Source: Listeria cossartiae subsp. cossartiae
GTDB lineage: Bacteria > Bacillota > Bacilli > Lactobacillales > Listeriaceae
Direction: 5' to 3'
Assembly (NCBI RefSeq): GCF_014224155.1
Contig: NZ_JAASUI010000001.1
Location: forward strand, 1-64,000
Length of the DNA stretch: 64,000 bases
The notes under the pieces are model-generated. The model was not told the origin of the DNA. It did no database searches and was given only the letters and a program-made list of their open reading frames with translations. This document shows positions 11,146 to 19,584 of the stretch, piece after piece; the first letter of the stretch is position 1, and each line of letters starts with the position of its first letter. The position numbers were made by a program, and so were the translations under genes.

Positions 11146-12561
11146 TTGTCGATACAAATTTTTAATACGTTAAAACGAGAGAAAGAGCCTTTTAAACCGC
11201 TCAAAGATGGCGAAGTGAAAATGTATGTTTGTGGGCCAACTGTTTACAATTACATTCATATCGGAAATGCGCGACCGATCATCGTCTTTGATACAGTTCG
11301 TCGTTATTTTACGTACCGTGGCTATGATGTGAAGTTCGTGTCTAATTTTACGGATGTGGATGATAAATTGATTCGTGCGGCGAATGAGCTGAAATTGACG
11401 GTTCCGGAAGTGGCGGATCGCTTTATTGGCGCTTATTTTGATGATGTGGATCAGCTGAATGTGGCGAAAGCGACTGTGAATCCACGCGTGACGGAAAATA
11501 TGGATGAAATTATTCAAATGATCAGTACGCTAATCGAAAAAGGGTATGCGTATGAGTCGGCTGGCGATGTGTATTTCCGGACGAAGAAATTCAAAGATTA
11601 CGGCAAACTGTCTGGGCAAGAATTATCGGAATTGCAACACGGGGCGCGGGTTGAATATAATGAGCGCAAGCAAGATGAACTTGATTTCACACTTTGGAAA
11701 GCGGCTAAACCGGGTGAAATTTTCTGGGAAAGTCCGTTTGGGAATGGTCGTCCGGGTTGGCATATTGAATGCTCGGCGCTGGCGAAAAAATATCTTGGTG
11801 AGACGATTGATATTCATGCAGGCGGGCAAGATTTAGTATTCCCTCACCATGAGGATGAGATTGCTCAATCTGAAGCGGCAACAGGGAAAACGTTCGCGAA
11901 CTACTGGATGCATAATGCCTTTTTAAATATTGATGGGGAAAAAATGTCCAAATCGCTTGGGAATTTTATTACGCTTCATGATGTGCTGAAAGATAACGAT
12001 CCAAATGTGATTCGATTCTTCATGCTATCTGTGCATTACCGGAAGCCAATTACGCTGAATGATGCCATTTTAGAAGATGCGAAAAATGGTTTGGAGCGTT
12101 TAATGATTGCGTATCAAAATATTGACCACCGCATTCAAACGGATGACGGCGAATATGTGGAAGAGGCGCATGAGGACGAGTGGTTAGAACAACTGACCGA
12201 ATTAAAACAAGCTTTTGAAGATGATATGGATGATGATTTTAATACAGCGAATGCGATTACCACTTTCCACGAACTTGCAAAACGTGCCAATATTTACCTT
12301 GCGAAAGAAACAGTTTCTATCAATGTTTTGCGCGAATTTTTAAGTATGATGCGTTTATTCGCGGAAGTATTAGGCTTGAAATTAGAAAATACGCAAACCG
12401 ATTCGCTGGATGATAGCGAAGTAGAGGCGTTAATTGAAGAACGTCTGCAAGCGCGAAATGAACGCAATTTTGCACGAGCTGATGAAATTCGAGACATTTT
12501 AAAAGAAAAAAATATTATTTTGGAAGACACTGCGCAAGGCACGCGGTTTAGACGGGGGTAA
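11146..12561 (+). CDS. cysS: Cysteinyl-tRNA synthetase
   Basis: CysS charges tRNA-Cys. The 471-aa class I enzyme has the zinc and HIGH region [16 protein letters not shown] at residues 28-43, the second zinc part [13 protein letters not shown] near 205, [14 protein letters not shown], and KMSKSLGNF near 266. The start is TTG at 11146 with AAGGAG at 11131-11136. It is cotranscribed with cysE under the T-box, and mrnC follows after 3 nt. Confidence 0.97.
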   Translation: MSIQIFNTLKREKEPFKPLKDGEVKMYVCGPTVYNYIHIGNARPIIVFDTVRRYFTYRGYDVKFVSNFTDVDDKLIRAANELKLTVPEVADRFIGAYFDDVDQLNVAKATVNPRVTENMDEIIQMISTLIEKGYAYESAGDVYFRTKKFKDYGKLSGQELSELQHGARVEYNERKQDELDFTLWKAAKPGEIFWESPFGNGRPGWHIECSALAKKYLGETIDIHAGGQDLVFPHHEDEIAQSEAATGKTFANYWMHNAFLNIDGEKMSKSLGNFITLHDVLKDNDPNVIRFFMLSVHYRKPITLNDAILEDAKNGLERLMIAYQNIDHRIQTDDGEYVEEAHEDEWLEQLTELKQAFEDDMDDDFNTANAITTFHELAKRANIYLAKETVSINVLREFLSMMRLFAEVLGLKLENTQTDSLDDSEVEALIEERLQARNERNFARADEIRDILKEKNIILEDTAQGTRFRRG

Positions 12562-12564
12562 ATC

Positions 12565-12975
12565 ATGGCAGAAGTGAAAGAATACAAACAACTGAATGGC
12601 CTCGCGCTTGCTTACATGGGTGATGCGGTGTACGAAAAATTTATCCGTGAACATTTACTTGCAGCAGGAAAAACCAAACCGAACCAATTGCATAAGACAG
12701 CGACAAAATTCGTTTCTGCAAAAGGGCAAGCTGTGGCGCTGAAAGCTATGATCGCAGAAGGTTTTTTGACAGAGGAAGAAGACCGAATTGCCAAGCGTGG
12801 TCGGAATGCGAAGTCGTATACAGTTCCTAAAAATACAGACCCGGGAACATATAGCATGTCTACCTCTTTTGAAGCGGTGCTTGGTTACCTTTACTTAGCG
12901 GGTGAAATGGACCGACTGCAAGAATGGATGGAAAAGGCGCTTGAAATAGTAGAAAAAGGAGTGGAAAACAACTAA
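12565..12975 (+). CDS. mrnC: Mini-ribonuclease III
   Basis: Mini-III is a dimeric RNase III-type nuclease that matures 23S rRNA ends. It has the RNase III catalytic fold but no double-stranded-RNA-binding domain. The 136-aa protein carries the signature LAYMGDAVYEKFIREHLL near residues 14-31 and the second acidic site TSFEAVLGYLYLAGEMDRL near 108-126. It lies 3 nt after cysS and its stop codon overlaps the rlmB start by one base (TAATG). Confidence 0.94.
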   Translation: MAEVKEYKQLNGLALAYMGDAVYEKFIREHLLAAGKTKPNQLHKTATKFVSAKGQAVALKAMIAEGFLTEEEDRIAKRGRNAKSYTVPKNTDPGTYSMSTSFEAVLGYLYLAGEMDRLQEWMEKALEIVEKGVENN

Positions 12976-13730
12976 TGGAACAAGAAAATGAGCAAGAGTG
13001 GATTGGCGGGAGAAACCCCGTCCTTGAAGTGTTAAGATCCGATCGAGATATCCATAAAATATACGTACAAGAAGGTTCGCAAAAAGGTGTTTTAAAACAA
13101 GTATTAACCTTGGCGAAAGAACGTAAAATCCAAGTCCAATTTGTGCCAAAACAAAAAATTGAAAAAGTGGTAAGTGGCGCACATCAAGGGGTTGCGGCTC
13201 AAGTGGCGGCATATCAATATGCGGAACTCGACGATTTATTCGCAGCGGCTGAAGCAAAAGAAGAGATGCCATTTTTCATTATTTTAGATGAACTAGAAGA
13301 TCCGCATAACTTAGGTTCGATTATGCGTACGGCTGATTCTGTTGGTGCGCATGGGATTATTATTCCGAAACGCCGCTCAGTAGGGTTGACGCAAACTGTT
13401 GCAAAAGCTAGTACAGGTGCGATGGAATATGTGCCAGTAGTTCGCGTGACGAATATGGTGCGGACAATGGAAGAATTGCAAAAACGTGGATTATGGATTT
13501 TCGGGACAGATGCGAAAGGTAGTAGCGATTACCGGACGATGGATGTGGATATGCCACTTGCGATTGTTATTGGCAGTGAAGGTTTCGGAATGAGCCGTTT
13601 AGTTCGTGAAAAATGCGATTTTCTTGTTCATTTACCAATGCGTGGAAAAGTTACATCACTTAATGCGTCTGTTGCAGCTAGTTTGTTACTTTATGAAGTT
13701 TATCGGAAACGTTTCCCTCTGGAGAAATAA
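12975..13730 (+). CDS. rlmB: RlmB-type 23S rRNA 2'-O-methyltransferase
   Basis: This SPOUT (TrmH-family) methyltransferase probably methylates a guanosine ribose in 23S rRNA. The 251-aa protein has an N-terminal substrate-binding domain (IGGRNPVLEVLRSDRDIHKI) and SPOUT motifs: LDELEDPHNLGSIMRTADSV near 105, IVIGSEGFGMSRLVREKCD near 196, and LPMRGKVTSLNASVAASLLL near 222, which form the AdoMet knot. It overlaps mrnC by one base and is followed 2 nt later by the NYN-domain gene. Confidence 0.93.
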   Translation: MEQENEQEWIGGRNPVLEVLRSDRDIHKIYVQEGSQKGVLKQVLTLAKERKIQVQFVPKQKIEKVVSGAHQGVAAQVAAYQYAELDDLFAAAEAKEEMPFFIILDELEDPHNLGSIMRTADSVGAHGIIIPKRRSVGLTQTVAKASTGAMEYVPVVRVTNMVRTMEELQKRGLWIFGTDAKGSSDYRTMDVDMPLAIVIGSEGFGMSRLVREKCDFLVHLPMRGKVTSLNASVAASLLLYEVYRKRFPLEK

Positions 13731-13732
13731 AG

Positions 13733-14245
13733 ATGGAACAAATTCTGCTTGTTGATGGATATAATGTGATTGGGGCTTGGCCGGAATTGAGTTTTTTGAA
13801 AGATCGTGATTTGGAAGCGGCGCGAGATAAGCTGGTTGAATGGATGGCGGAATATCAAAGTTATACAGGATATCGAGTGGTGGTCGTTTTTGATGCGCAG
13901 TTTGTTCGCGGTGTGAAGCGGAAAAGCAAGAAATATCAAGTCGAAGTTGTTTTTACACATGAGGATGAAACGGCAGATGAGTACATTGAACAAAAAGCGA
14001 TTGAGTGGAAAAATGTCCGAACGCAAATTATGGTAGCGACCTCTGATTATACAGAACAGTGGGCTATTTTTGGCCAAGGCGCGTTACGGATTTCTTCCCG
14101 AGAACTACTTTTTGAAATTCAAGAAATGAGCAAACAAATCGGTCAGAAAATCAAGCGAATTCAGGAAGAAATGCCAAAATCTAACCTTAATCTGGATTCG
14201 GATGTTATTTCACAGCTCGAAAAGTGGAGAAGAGGCGAGGAGTAA
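13733..14245 (+). CDS. rae1: NYN-domain ribonuclease (Rae1/YacP family)
   Basis: The family is PIN-like. B. subtilis Rae1 cleaves mRNA in the ribosomal A-site. The 170-aa protein has VDGYNVIGAWPEL near residue 7, VVVVFDAQF near 50, THEDETADEYIEQKA near 80 and MVATSDYTEQW near 99, which carry the acidic metal-binding residues. GGAG at 13721 lies upstream of the ATG. It ends the cysE-cysS-mrnC-rlmB cluster and precedes sigH, the usual Bacillota order. Confidence 0.9.
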   Translation: MEQILLVDGYNVIGAWPELSFLKDRDLEAARDKLVEWMAEYQSYTGYRVVVVFDAQFVRGVKRKSKKYQVEVVFTHEDETADEYIEQKAIEWKNVRTQIMVATSDYTEQWAIFGQGALRISSRELLFEIQEMSKQIGQKIKRIQEEMPKSNLNLDSDVISQLEKWRRGEE

Positions 14246-14249
14246 GGGA

Positions 14250-14278
14250 TTGACGGTATGTTTCTGACTATGTATAAT
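14250..14278 (+). promoter_or_regulatory. sigH promoter
   Basis: TTGACG (14250-14255) and TATAAT (14273-14278) with a 17-bp spacer form a near-consensus sigma-A promoter just before sigH. Confidence 0.85.
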
Positions 14279-14325
14279 GGAGCAACCATAGAAGAAATCC
14301 TGTCGTAAAGGAGCCGATTAGCCTA

Positions 14326-14931
14326 GTGGATAATTCAGTGAATCAAGAAGAACTTGCGATGCTCGAACTAGCGAGAAGCGGTGATACAGAAGCGCTAGAA
14401 TATTTTTTCAGTAAGTATCAGTCGATTATTTACTGGAAATCAACTCAATATTTTCTGCAAGGTGCGGAGCGAGATGATTTAATCCAAGAAGCGATGATTG
14501 GTCTTTTCAAAGCAATTCGGGATTATGATAAAGCCAAAGAAGCTTCTTTTCGATCATTTGCAGAAATGTGCATTAACAGGCAGCTTCTTTCAGCGGTCAA
14601 ACGGGCGTCAAGACAGAAGAATATTCCGCTTAATAATTCGGTTTCGCTTGATACGCCAATGGCTGAGGATGATGTGGACTGGACTTTGCTAGATGTTATT
14701 TCCGAAAAAGCAGCTGAAACGCCAGAAGACTTTTTAATCAAAAATGAAGATTTAACGCATGTAGCACGCCAACTAGAACAAGTCACAAGCGAATTTGAAA
14801 AAGAAGTTTTAAAACAATATTTAGAAGGTAAGAGCTATCAAGAAATGGCGCTTTTCTTCAACAAAAAAGAGAAAGCAATCGATAATGCCCTACAACGCGT
14901 CAAAAAGAAAATGATGAAACAGCTAGAATGA
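14326..14931 (+). CDS. sigH: RNA polymerase sigma-H factor
   Basis: This alternative sigma-70 factor is associated in Bacillota with post-exponential and competence genes. The 201-aa protein has region 2 (YFLQGAERDDLIQEAMIGLFKAI, polymerase-binding; AKEASFRSFAEMCINRQLLS, -10 recognition) and region 4 (YLEGKSYQEMALFFNKKEKA, the -35 helix-turn-helix). The start is GTG at 14326 with AAAGGAG at 14307-14313. It has its own strong sigma-A promoter and is followed by rpmG-secE-nusG. Confidence 0.95.
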   Translation: MDNSVNQEELAMLELARSGDTEALEYFFSKYQSIIYWKSTQYFLQGAERDDLIQEAMIGLFKAIRDYDKAKEASFRSFAEMCINRQLLSAVKRASRQKNIPLNNSVSLDTPMAEDDVDWTLLDVISEKAAETPEDFLIKNEDLTHVARQLEQVTSEFEKEVLKQYLEGKSYQEMALFFNKKEKAIDNALQRVKKKMMKQLE

Positions 14932-14939
14932 AAAAACAA

Positions 14940-14968
14940 TTGACTAGCTAGGAGCCAAATGTTATATT
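14940..14968 (+). promoter_or_regulatory. rpmG-secE promoter
   Basis: TTGACT (14940-14945) and TATATT (14963-14968) have a 17-bp spacer. The leader contains a small TGCC/GGCA hairpin near 14984-14999. Confidence 0.75.
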
Positions 14969-15034
14969 TATATGGATGAAATGTGCCTATTTTTTGGCAT
15001 GGCATATTTAATGATTGCGGAGTTGAGATAATTT

Positions 15035-15184
15035 ATGAAGAAGAAAACATCCCTCGCTTGTTCTGAGTGTGGTTCAAGAAACTATACGGTCAATGTTAGC
15101 GGGACGCAGAAAGAAACTCGCTTAGAAGTGAAGAAATTCTGCCGACACTGCAATAAACATACATTACATCGAGAAACAAAATAG
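15035..15184 (+). CDS. rpmG: 50S ribosomal protein L33
   Basis: This 49-aa L33 carries two CxxC pairs (CSECG near residues 9-13 and CRHCN near 36-40), so it is the zinc-binding form. The sequence [20 protein letters not shown] and the ending HTLHRETK are typical. It lies between sigH and secE as in other Bacillota; chromosomes often carry further L33 copies elsewhere. Confidence 0.93.
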   Translation: MKKKTSLACSECGSRNYTVNVSGTQKETRLEVKKFCRHCNKHTLHRETK

Positions 15185-15203
15185 ACGATATGGAGGTTTT
15201 GGT

Positions 15204-15383
15204 ATGTCTGCAATAGCAAGATTCTTTCGGAATGTTTCATCCGAAATGCACAAAGTTACGTGGCCAACTAGAAAAGAACTTTTAACATACACAGTAACAG
15301 TAGTTATTACAGTAGTTTTATTTGCTCTATTCTTTATGTTAATTGATTTCGGTATCGAACAAATTATTAAACTTATCGTGTAG
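15204..15383 (+). CDS. secE: SecE, preprotein translocase subunit
   Basis: SecE stabilises the SecYEG channel in the membrane. This 59-aa single-span form is typical of Gram-positives: an amphipathic N-terminal helix with the motif VSSEMHKVTWPTRKEL, then one transmembrane helix (residues about 29-53). The ribosome site TGGAGG is at 15191-15196. It follows rpmG after 19 nt, and a terminator-like hairpin separates it from nusG. Confidence 0.95.
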   Translation: MSAIARFFRNVSSEMHKVTWPTRKELLTYTVTVVITVVLFALFFMLIDFGIEQIIKLIV

Positions 15384-15427
15384 TGCTAGGAATTTTACAA
15401 AGATAATGATATACTATTACTTGAGAC

Positions 15428-15457
15428 AAAACCCGTACAACTTTCGGGTTTTTTATT
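15428..15457 (+). terminator. Terminator or attenuator between secE and nusG
   Basis: AACCCG (15430-15435) pairs with CGGGTT (15445-15450), followed by a T run. The short stem may give partial termination, which would uncouple nusG from secE. Confidence 0.65.
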
Positions 15458-15470
15458 TTGGATTATACTA

Positions 15471-15511
15471 AAAGGAGGATGGCGGCAAAATAGGATGCTG
15501 CCAACTAAACA
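15471..15511 (+). promoter_or_regulatory. nusG translation start region with a hairpin between SD and ATG
   Basis: AAAGGAGG (15471-15478) lies 33 nt before the nusG ATG. Between them TGGCGGCA (15480-15487) pairs with TGCTGCCA (15496-15503), 8 bp with one G-U, loop AAATAGGA. Looping out these 24 nt leaves 9 nt between the Shine-Dalgarno and the ATG, an optimal spacing. A 4-codon ORF (ATG GCG GCA AAA TAG) starts at 15479. Confidence 0.6.
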
Positions 15512-16045
15512 ATGGAAAAAAATTGGTATGTAGTTCATACTTACTCCGGTTATGAAAATAAAGTCAAAGCAAACTTAGAAAAACGTGTAGAATCAATGGG
15601 CATGTCAGATAAAATCTTCCGCGTTATCGTACCGGAAGAAGAAGAAACAGAAGTGAAAAACGGCAAAACAAAAACAATCAAACGTAAAGTTTTCCCTGGT
15701 TATGTATTAGTAGAAATCGTTATGACAGATGATTCTTGGTACGTAGTTCGTAATACTCCAGGTGTTACAGGGTTCGTTGGTTCAGCAGGTTCTGGATCAA
15801 AACCAACACCATTACTTCCAGAAGAAGCAGACCGTATTCTTAAAAGCATGGGCATGGTTGAAAAACGTGCAGAAGCTGACTTCGAAATCGGCGAAACAGT
15901 TATGGTCAAAGAAGGACCATTCGCAGACTTCTCTGGTAAAGTGGATGAAATGGACAACGACAAAGGTAAAGCGAAAGTCATGGTTAACATGTTCGGACGT
16001 GAAACGCCAGTCGAAGTGGATTTCAACCAAATCGAAAAACTTTAA
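15512..16045 (+). CDS. nusG: NusG, transcription termination/antitermination factor
   Basis: NusG binds the RNA polymerase clamp and couples elongation with translation and termination. The 177-aa protein has the NGN domain (KNWYVVHTYSGYENKVKANL at the start, FPGYVLVEI near 67, VRNTPGVTGFVG near 82) and a C-terminal KOW domain (VKEGPFADFSGKVDEMD near 131). The ATG at 15512 is fixed by homology of the N-terminus. The strong Shine-Dalgarno is separated from it by a hairpin. Confidence 0.97.
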   Translation: MEKNWYVVHTYSGYENKVKANLEKRVESMGMSDKIFRVIVPEEEETEVKNGKTKTIKRKVFPGYVLVEIVMTDDSWYVVRNTPGVTGFVGSAGSGSKPTPLLPEEADRILKSMGMVEKRAEADFEIGETVMVKEGPFADFSGKVDEMDNDKGKAKVMVNMFGRETPVEVDFNQIEKL

Positions 16046-16050
16046 AACTT

Positions 16051-16084
16051 ACAACCTCTACATTTATTTGTGGAGGTTGTTTTG
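16051..16084 (+). terminator. Terminator after nusG
   Basis: ACAACCTCTACA (16051-16062) pairs over 12 bp with TGTGGAGGTTGT (16069-16080), loop TTTATT, followed by a short T-rich tail. The next gene's ribosome site lies right after, so read-through is likely. Confidence 0.75.
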
Positions 16085-16099
16085 TTAGGAGGCGACAAA

Positions 16100-16570
16100 A
16101 TGGACAAAGCGAAACAGGTTTATCTGGATTTTAAACGAGAAGCCGATTTTTTAGAGCTCGATTTCCCTTTATTTCTAGGTGATGGTCCAGGTTGCGGCGA
16201 GCTTTGCATGGATTATAACGAACAAGATGGCTATATGCTCTATGGTTATGAACGGGGCAAACGTAACAGTGAATTTAAAACAACAAACTTTGAAGAATTT
16301 AAATACGAGGTTTTCTTGCATATTTGTTGGTACATGGGAATGGAATTTGAATTGCGTCATCGCAAGGAAGATACGCAGCACGACGATAATATTTTAGAAA
16401 CAGACACCCGGAAAATCGCTTTTGAAAAAACTTTACAATTACTAAAAATGGTAAATCCGGCATGGCTTGATAAAGCGGCAATTGGCTACACGGCCTATTT
16501 GAACTTATGGCGCGAAAATAAAAATGTTTACTTCGATAAAGAAGCGATGCAATTTAAAGTAAATTCATAA
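16100..16570 (+). CDS. Conserved hypothetical protein
   Basis: I do not recognise a functional family for this 156-aa protein. It is soluble, acidic and rich in aromatic residues, with no signal peptide or membrane segment. Notable stretches are GDGPGCGELCMDYNEQDGY, with two Cys close together, and a C-terminal part MVNPAWLDKAAIGYTAYLNL. An in-frame extension to 16070 lies in the preceding terminator; the ATG at 16100 follows TAGGAGG (16086-16092) and is preferred. A gene of this kind between nusG and rplK fits the Listeria gene order. Confidence 0.75.
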   Translation: MDKAKQVYLDFKREADFLELDFPLFLGDGPGCGELCMDYNEQDGYMLYGYERGKRNSEFKTTNFEEFKYEVFLHICWYMGMEFELRHRKEDTQHDDNILETDTRKIAFEKTLQLLKMVNPAWLDKAAIGYTAYLNLWRENKNVYFDKEAMQFKVNS

Positions 16571-16576
16571 AAAATC

Positions 16577-16605
16577 TTGCAACTACACATTTAAAATGGT
16601 ATCAT
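16577..16605 (+). promoter_or_regulatory. rplK-rplA promoter and leader
   Basis: TTGCAA (16577-16582) and TATCAT (16600-16605) have a 17-bp spacer. A roughly 80-nt leader follows, with a GGGG/CCCC hairpin at about 16644-16660; autoregulation by L1 is possible but not shown. Confidence 0.75.
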
Positions 16606-16695
16606 ATATAAGTACGTTTTTGACGTATGTTTTAACGTGGGAGGGGAAATATCAGCCCCAGTCAACCACATCACGGACTTAAGGAGGTATGTCTC

Positions 16696-17121
16696 GTGGC
16701 AAAAAAAGTGATTAAAGAAGTTAAACTTCAAATTCCAGCAGGTAAAGCAAATCCTGCACCTCCAGTTGGACCTGCATTAGGTCAAGCTGGCGTAAACATC
16801 ATGGGATTCTGTAAAGAGTTTAATGCTCGCACAGCCGATCAAGCTGGTCTTATTATTCCTGTTGTGATCACTGTATTTGAAGACCGTTCGTTTACGTTCA
16901 TCACTAAAACTCCACCAGCAGCTGTATTACTTAAAAAAGCAGCTAAAGTGGAAAAAGGATCCGGTGAACCAAACAAAACAAAAGTTGCATCTGTAACTCG
17001 CGCTCAAGTACAGGAAATTGCTGAAACAAAAATGCCAGACCTTAACGCTGCAAATGTTGAATCTGCAATGCTAATGGTTGAAGGTACTGCACGTTCTATG
17101 GGTATCACTATCCAAGACTAA
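16696..17121 (+). CDS. rplK: 50S ribosomal protein L11
   Basis: L11 binds the GTPase-associated centre of 23S rRNA at the stalk base. The 141-aa protein has the classic start [20 protein letters not shown], the hinge ([12 protein letters not shown]) and the C-terminal rRNA-binding domain ending EGTARSMGI. The start is GTG at 16696, with AAGGAGGT at 16681-16688. It forms an operon with rplA, 39 nt downstream. Confidence 0.97.
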   Translation: MAKKVIKEVKLQIPAGKANPAPPVGPALGQAGVNIMGFCKEFNARTADQAGLIIPVVITVFEDRSFTFITKTPPAAVLLKKAAKVEKGSGEPNKTKVASVTRAQVQEIAETKMPDLNAANVESAMLMVEGTARSMGITIQD

Positions 17122-17160
17122 TCGTGTGTTTCACAATTTGACAATTAAGGAGGAAAAGAA

Positions 17161-17850
17161 ATGGCTAAAAAAGGCAAAAAGTATCAAGATGCTTTAAAAC
17201 AAATTGATGCAAATAAAGTTTACACTGCAGAAGAAGCAGTTGAACTTGCTAAAAAAATTGACTTCGCTAAATTCGATGCAACTGTTGAAGTAGCATTCCG
17301 TCTTGGCGTTGACCCTAAAAAAGCGGACCAACAAATCCGCGGTGCTGTTGTATTACCAAACGGTACTGGTAAAACTCAACGCGTATTAGTATTCGCAAAA
17401 GGTGAAAAAGCTAAAGAAGCTGAGGCTGCTGGAGCTGATTACGTTGGTGAATCTGAATTCGTTGAAAAAATCAACCAAGGTTGGTTTGACTTTGACGTTA
17501 TCGTTGCTACACCTGACATGATGGGTGAAGTTGGTAAATTAGGCCGTGTCCTTGGACCAAAAGGTTTAATGCCAAACCCTAAAACTGGTACAGTAACTAT
17601 GGACGTAACTAAAGCAGTTAACGAAATTAAAGCTGGTAAAGTAGAATACCGTGTTGATAAAGCTGGTAATGTCCACGCTGCAATCGGTAAAGTATCTTTT
17701 GATGCTGCTAAACTAGTAGAAAACTTCCGTACTGTGAATGACGTTCTACAAAAAGCAAAACCTGCTGCTGCGAAAGGTACTTACGTGAAAAATCTTTCTG
17801 TAACTACTACTTTCGGACCTGGAATCCAAGTTGACCCAGCTAGCTTATAA
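17161..17850 (+). CDS. rplA: 50S ribosomal protein L1
   Basis: L1 forms the mobile stalk at the E site and often represses its own operon. The 229-aa protein has the conserved [40 protein letters not shown] and the [10 protein letters not shown] motif, and domain II in the middle. AAGGAGG precedes the ATG. It is followed by an untranslated stretch of about 250 nt that holds the L10 leader. Confidence 0.97.
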   Translation: MAKKGKKYQDALKQIDANKVYTAEEAVELAKKIDFAKFDATVEVAFRLGVDPKKADQQIRGAVVLPNGTGKTQRVLVFAKGEKAKEAEAAGADYVGESEFVEKINQGWFDFDVIVATPDMMGEVGKLGRVLGPKGLMPNPKTGTVTMDVTKAVNEIKAGKVEYRVDKAGNVHAAIGKVSFDAAKLVENFRTVNDVLQKAKPAAAKGTYVKNLSVTTTFGPGIQVDPASL

Positions 17851-17904
17851 AATTTAACTTGACCAGTCTCTTCTATTTTGATAAGATAGGCTAGTTGAAA
17901 CAAT

Positions 17905-18036
17905 CAAATATCCTTACCGTAGACAGTTGGTGCGTTTATCGCTTAAATTTTGCCACCCGAGGGATTTCTTTTGAAGTGTGCGTCCGCGTGCATTTTACAA
18001 AAACCTCTGACGTCTACGGTGTCAGAGGTTTTTTGT
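17905..18036 (+). promoter_or_regulatory. L10 leader with transcription attenuator (rplJ-rplL)
   Basis: The leader ends in a terminator, ACCTCTGAC (18003-18011) paired with GTCAGAGGT (18021-18029) then six T. Its loop GTCTACGGT (18012-18020) is exactly complementary to upstream ACCGTAGAC (17916-17924). The upstream region, including GGTGCG and CCACCCGAGGGA, resembles the known L10-leader family, where the L10-L7/L12 complex binds. Formation of the 9-bp long-range helix would compete with the terminator. Confidence 0.85.
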
Positions 18037-18098
18037 TGCTGATCAAACGGAACTTGTGTCTGTTTAATTAGATTTAATTGTTGGACGGAGGTGGAAAA

Positions 18099-18599
18099 AT
18101 GAGTAAAGTTCTTGAAGCTAAACAAAGTGCAGTAGAAGAAATTAAAACAAAATTATCAGCTAGTGCGTCTACAGTAATTGTTGATTACCGCGGCTTAAAC
18201 GTTGGCGAAATCACTGATCTACGTAAACAATTGCGTGATGCTGGTATTGAGTTTAAAGTTTACAAAAACTCACTAACTCGCCGTGCTGTTGAAGCTAACG
18301 GTTATGAAGGTTTAGAAGGAGCTCTAACTGGTCCTAACGCAATCGCATTCAGTAATGAAGACGTAGTTGCGCCTGCGAAAATCCTTAACGATTTCGCTAA
18401 AGATCATGAAGCACTAGAAATCAAAGCCGGTGTTATTGAAGGGAAAGTTGCTTCTCTTGAAGAAATTAAAGCACTTGCAACACTTCCATCACGCGAAGGA
18501 TTGCTATCTATGCTTTGCAACGTACTTCAAGCTCCAGTTCGCGGTCTTGCTATCGCTACTAAAGCTGTTGCTGACCAAAAAGAAGGACAAGAAGCATAA
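18099..18599 (+). CDS. rplJ: 50S ribosomal protein L10
   Basis: L10 anchors L7/L12 dimers on the stalk and can bind its own leader. The 166-aa protein has the N-terminal rRNA-binding domain ([20 protein letters not shown] near 28, [13 protein letters not shown] near 52) and a C-terminal helix for L7/L12. The frame extends to 18078, but the ATG at 18099 with GGAGG at 18087-18091 gives the conserved start. Expression should be set by the upstream attenuator. Confidence 0.95.
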   Translation: MSKVLEAKQSAVEEIKTKLSASASTVIVDYRGLNVGEITDLRKQLRDAGIEFKVYKNSLTRRAVEANGYEGLEGALTGPNAIAFSNEDVVAPAKILNDFAKDHEALEIKAGVIEGKVASLEEIKALATLPSREGLLSMLCNVLQAPVRGLAIATKAVADQKEGQEA

Positions 18600-18677
18600 T
18601 CTGTTCTACCCAGGGGAAACCCTACAAACAAATCTCGGTTAAATCCGAAAAAATTATATTATTGGAGGAATTTCAAA

Positions 18678-19040
18678 ATGGCTTTAAACATTGAAGAAAT
18701 CATTGCTTCCGTAAAAGAAGCATCTGTATTAGAACTTAACGATTTAGTAAAAGCAATCGAAGAAGAATTTGGCGTAACTGCTGCTGCTCCTGTAGCTGTA
18801 GCTGCTGCTGGTGGCGGTGCTGCTGAGCAAACTGAATTCACTGTAGAACTAGCTTCTGCTGGAGATTCTAAAATCAAAGTAATCAAAGTGGTTCGTGAAA
18901 TCACTGGTCTTGGCTTAAAAGAAGCTAAAGAATTAGTTGACAACGCTCCTAAAGCTCTTAAAGAAGGCGTTGCTAAAGACGAAGCTGAAGAAATCAAAGC
19001 TAAACTTGAAGAAGTTGGCGCTAACGTAGAAGTTAAGTAA
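18678..19040 (+). CDS. rplL: 50S ribosomal protein L7/L12
   Basis: The 120-aa stalk protein recruits translational GTPases. It has the N-terminal dimerisation domain ([20 protein letters not shown]), an Ala/Gly-rich hinge at residues 34-52 and the globular C-terminal domain with [28 protein letters not shown] lies before the ATG. It is 78 nt from rplJ in the same operon and ends at a strong terminator. Confidence 0.97.
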   Translation: MALNIEEIIASVKEASVLELNDLVKAIEEEFGVTAAAPVAVAAAGGGAAEQTEFTVELASAGDSKIKVIKVVREITGLGLKEAKELVDNAPKALKEGVAKDEAEEIKAKLEEVGANVEVK

Positions 19041-19048
19041 TTAACTTG

Positions 19049-19084
19049 AAGACCTTAGATACTAGTTATCTAAGGTCTTTTTTT
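19049..19084 (+). terminator. Terminator after rplL
   Basis: AAGACCTTAGATA pairs with TATCTAAGGTCTT around a short loop, followed by seven T. Confidence 0.92.
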
Positions 19085-19120
19085 ATTAAAATGTAAAAAC
19101 GAATACAAAAGAGTGTGATT

Positions 19121-19143
19121 AGTCTTTCAGAAGGCTTTTTTTT
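19121..19143 (+). terminator. Second small terminator-like hairpin
   Basis: AGTCTT and AAGGCT form 6 bp (one G-U) with loop TCAG, then eight T. It lies just upstream of the BlaI-like gene and may back up the rplL terminator. Confidence 0.55.
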
Positions 19144-19197
19144 ATTGCTATTACATGCTAGTATTAGTAAGTGAATTAGTTTCCTGGAGGGTTAAAT

Positions 19198-19584
19198 ATG
19201 TCGATTAAAGCTATATCAAAATCTGAACTAGAAGTTATGAAAATCATTTGGGAATACGGGAGAGCGGTTCAGTATGCAGACGTTGCCGAGAAACTAAGTG
19301 AAAGAGATTTTTTATGGAAGAAAAACACGATTCTTACATTTTTAACTAGATTAGTGGAGAAAAAACTACTCCGAGTGGCAAAAGTTGGTCGCAAAAATGA
19401 ATATTATGCACTTCTGAGTGAAAATGAGTATTTAGAACAACAGACGGAAACTTTTGTAGAAGATATTTATGAAGGCGACGTCAAAGGTCTAATTACCAAT
19501 TTAGTGCAAAATGATTTAATTTCTCCGGACGAACTAGAAGACTTACAACAATTTTGGAAAAGGGCGAAATCATCAGATGAATGA
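19198..19584 (+). CDS. BlaI/MecI-family transcriptional repressor
   Basis: The 128-aa winged-helix protein matches BlaI/MecI/CopY: ISKSELEVMKIIWEYGRAVQ at the N-terminus, the recognition region LWKKNTILTFLTRLVEKKLL, and a C-terminal dimerisation part (FVEDIYEGDVKGLITNLVQN). BlaI proteins repress their operon until cleaved after a signal from a BlaR-type protease. The ATG has CTGGAGGG upstream. Its stop overlaps the M56 peptidase gene by 8 nt. An imperfect inverted repeat (TTAC...GTAA, 19151-19170) upstream is a candidate operator. Confidence 0.88.
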   Translation: MSIKAISKSELEVMKIIWEYGRAVQYADVAEKLSERDFLWKKNTILTFLTRLVEKKLLRVAKVGRKNEYYALLSENEYLEQQTETFVEDIYEGDVKGLITNLVQNDLISPDELEDLQQFWKRAKSSDE

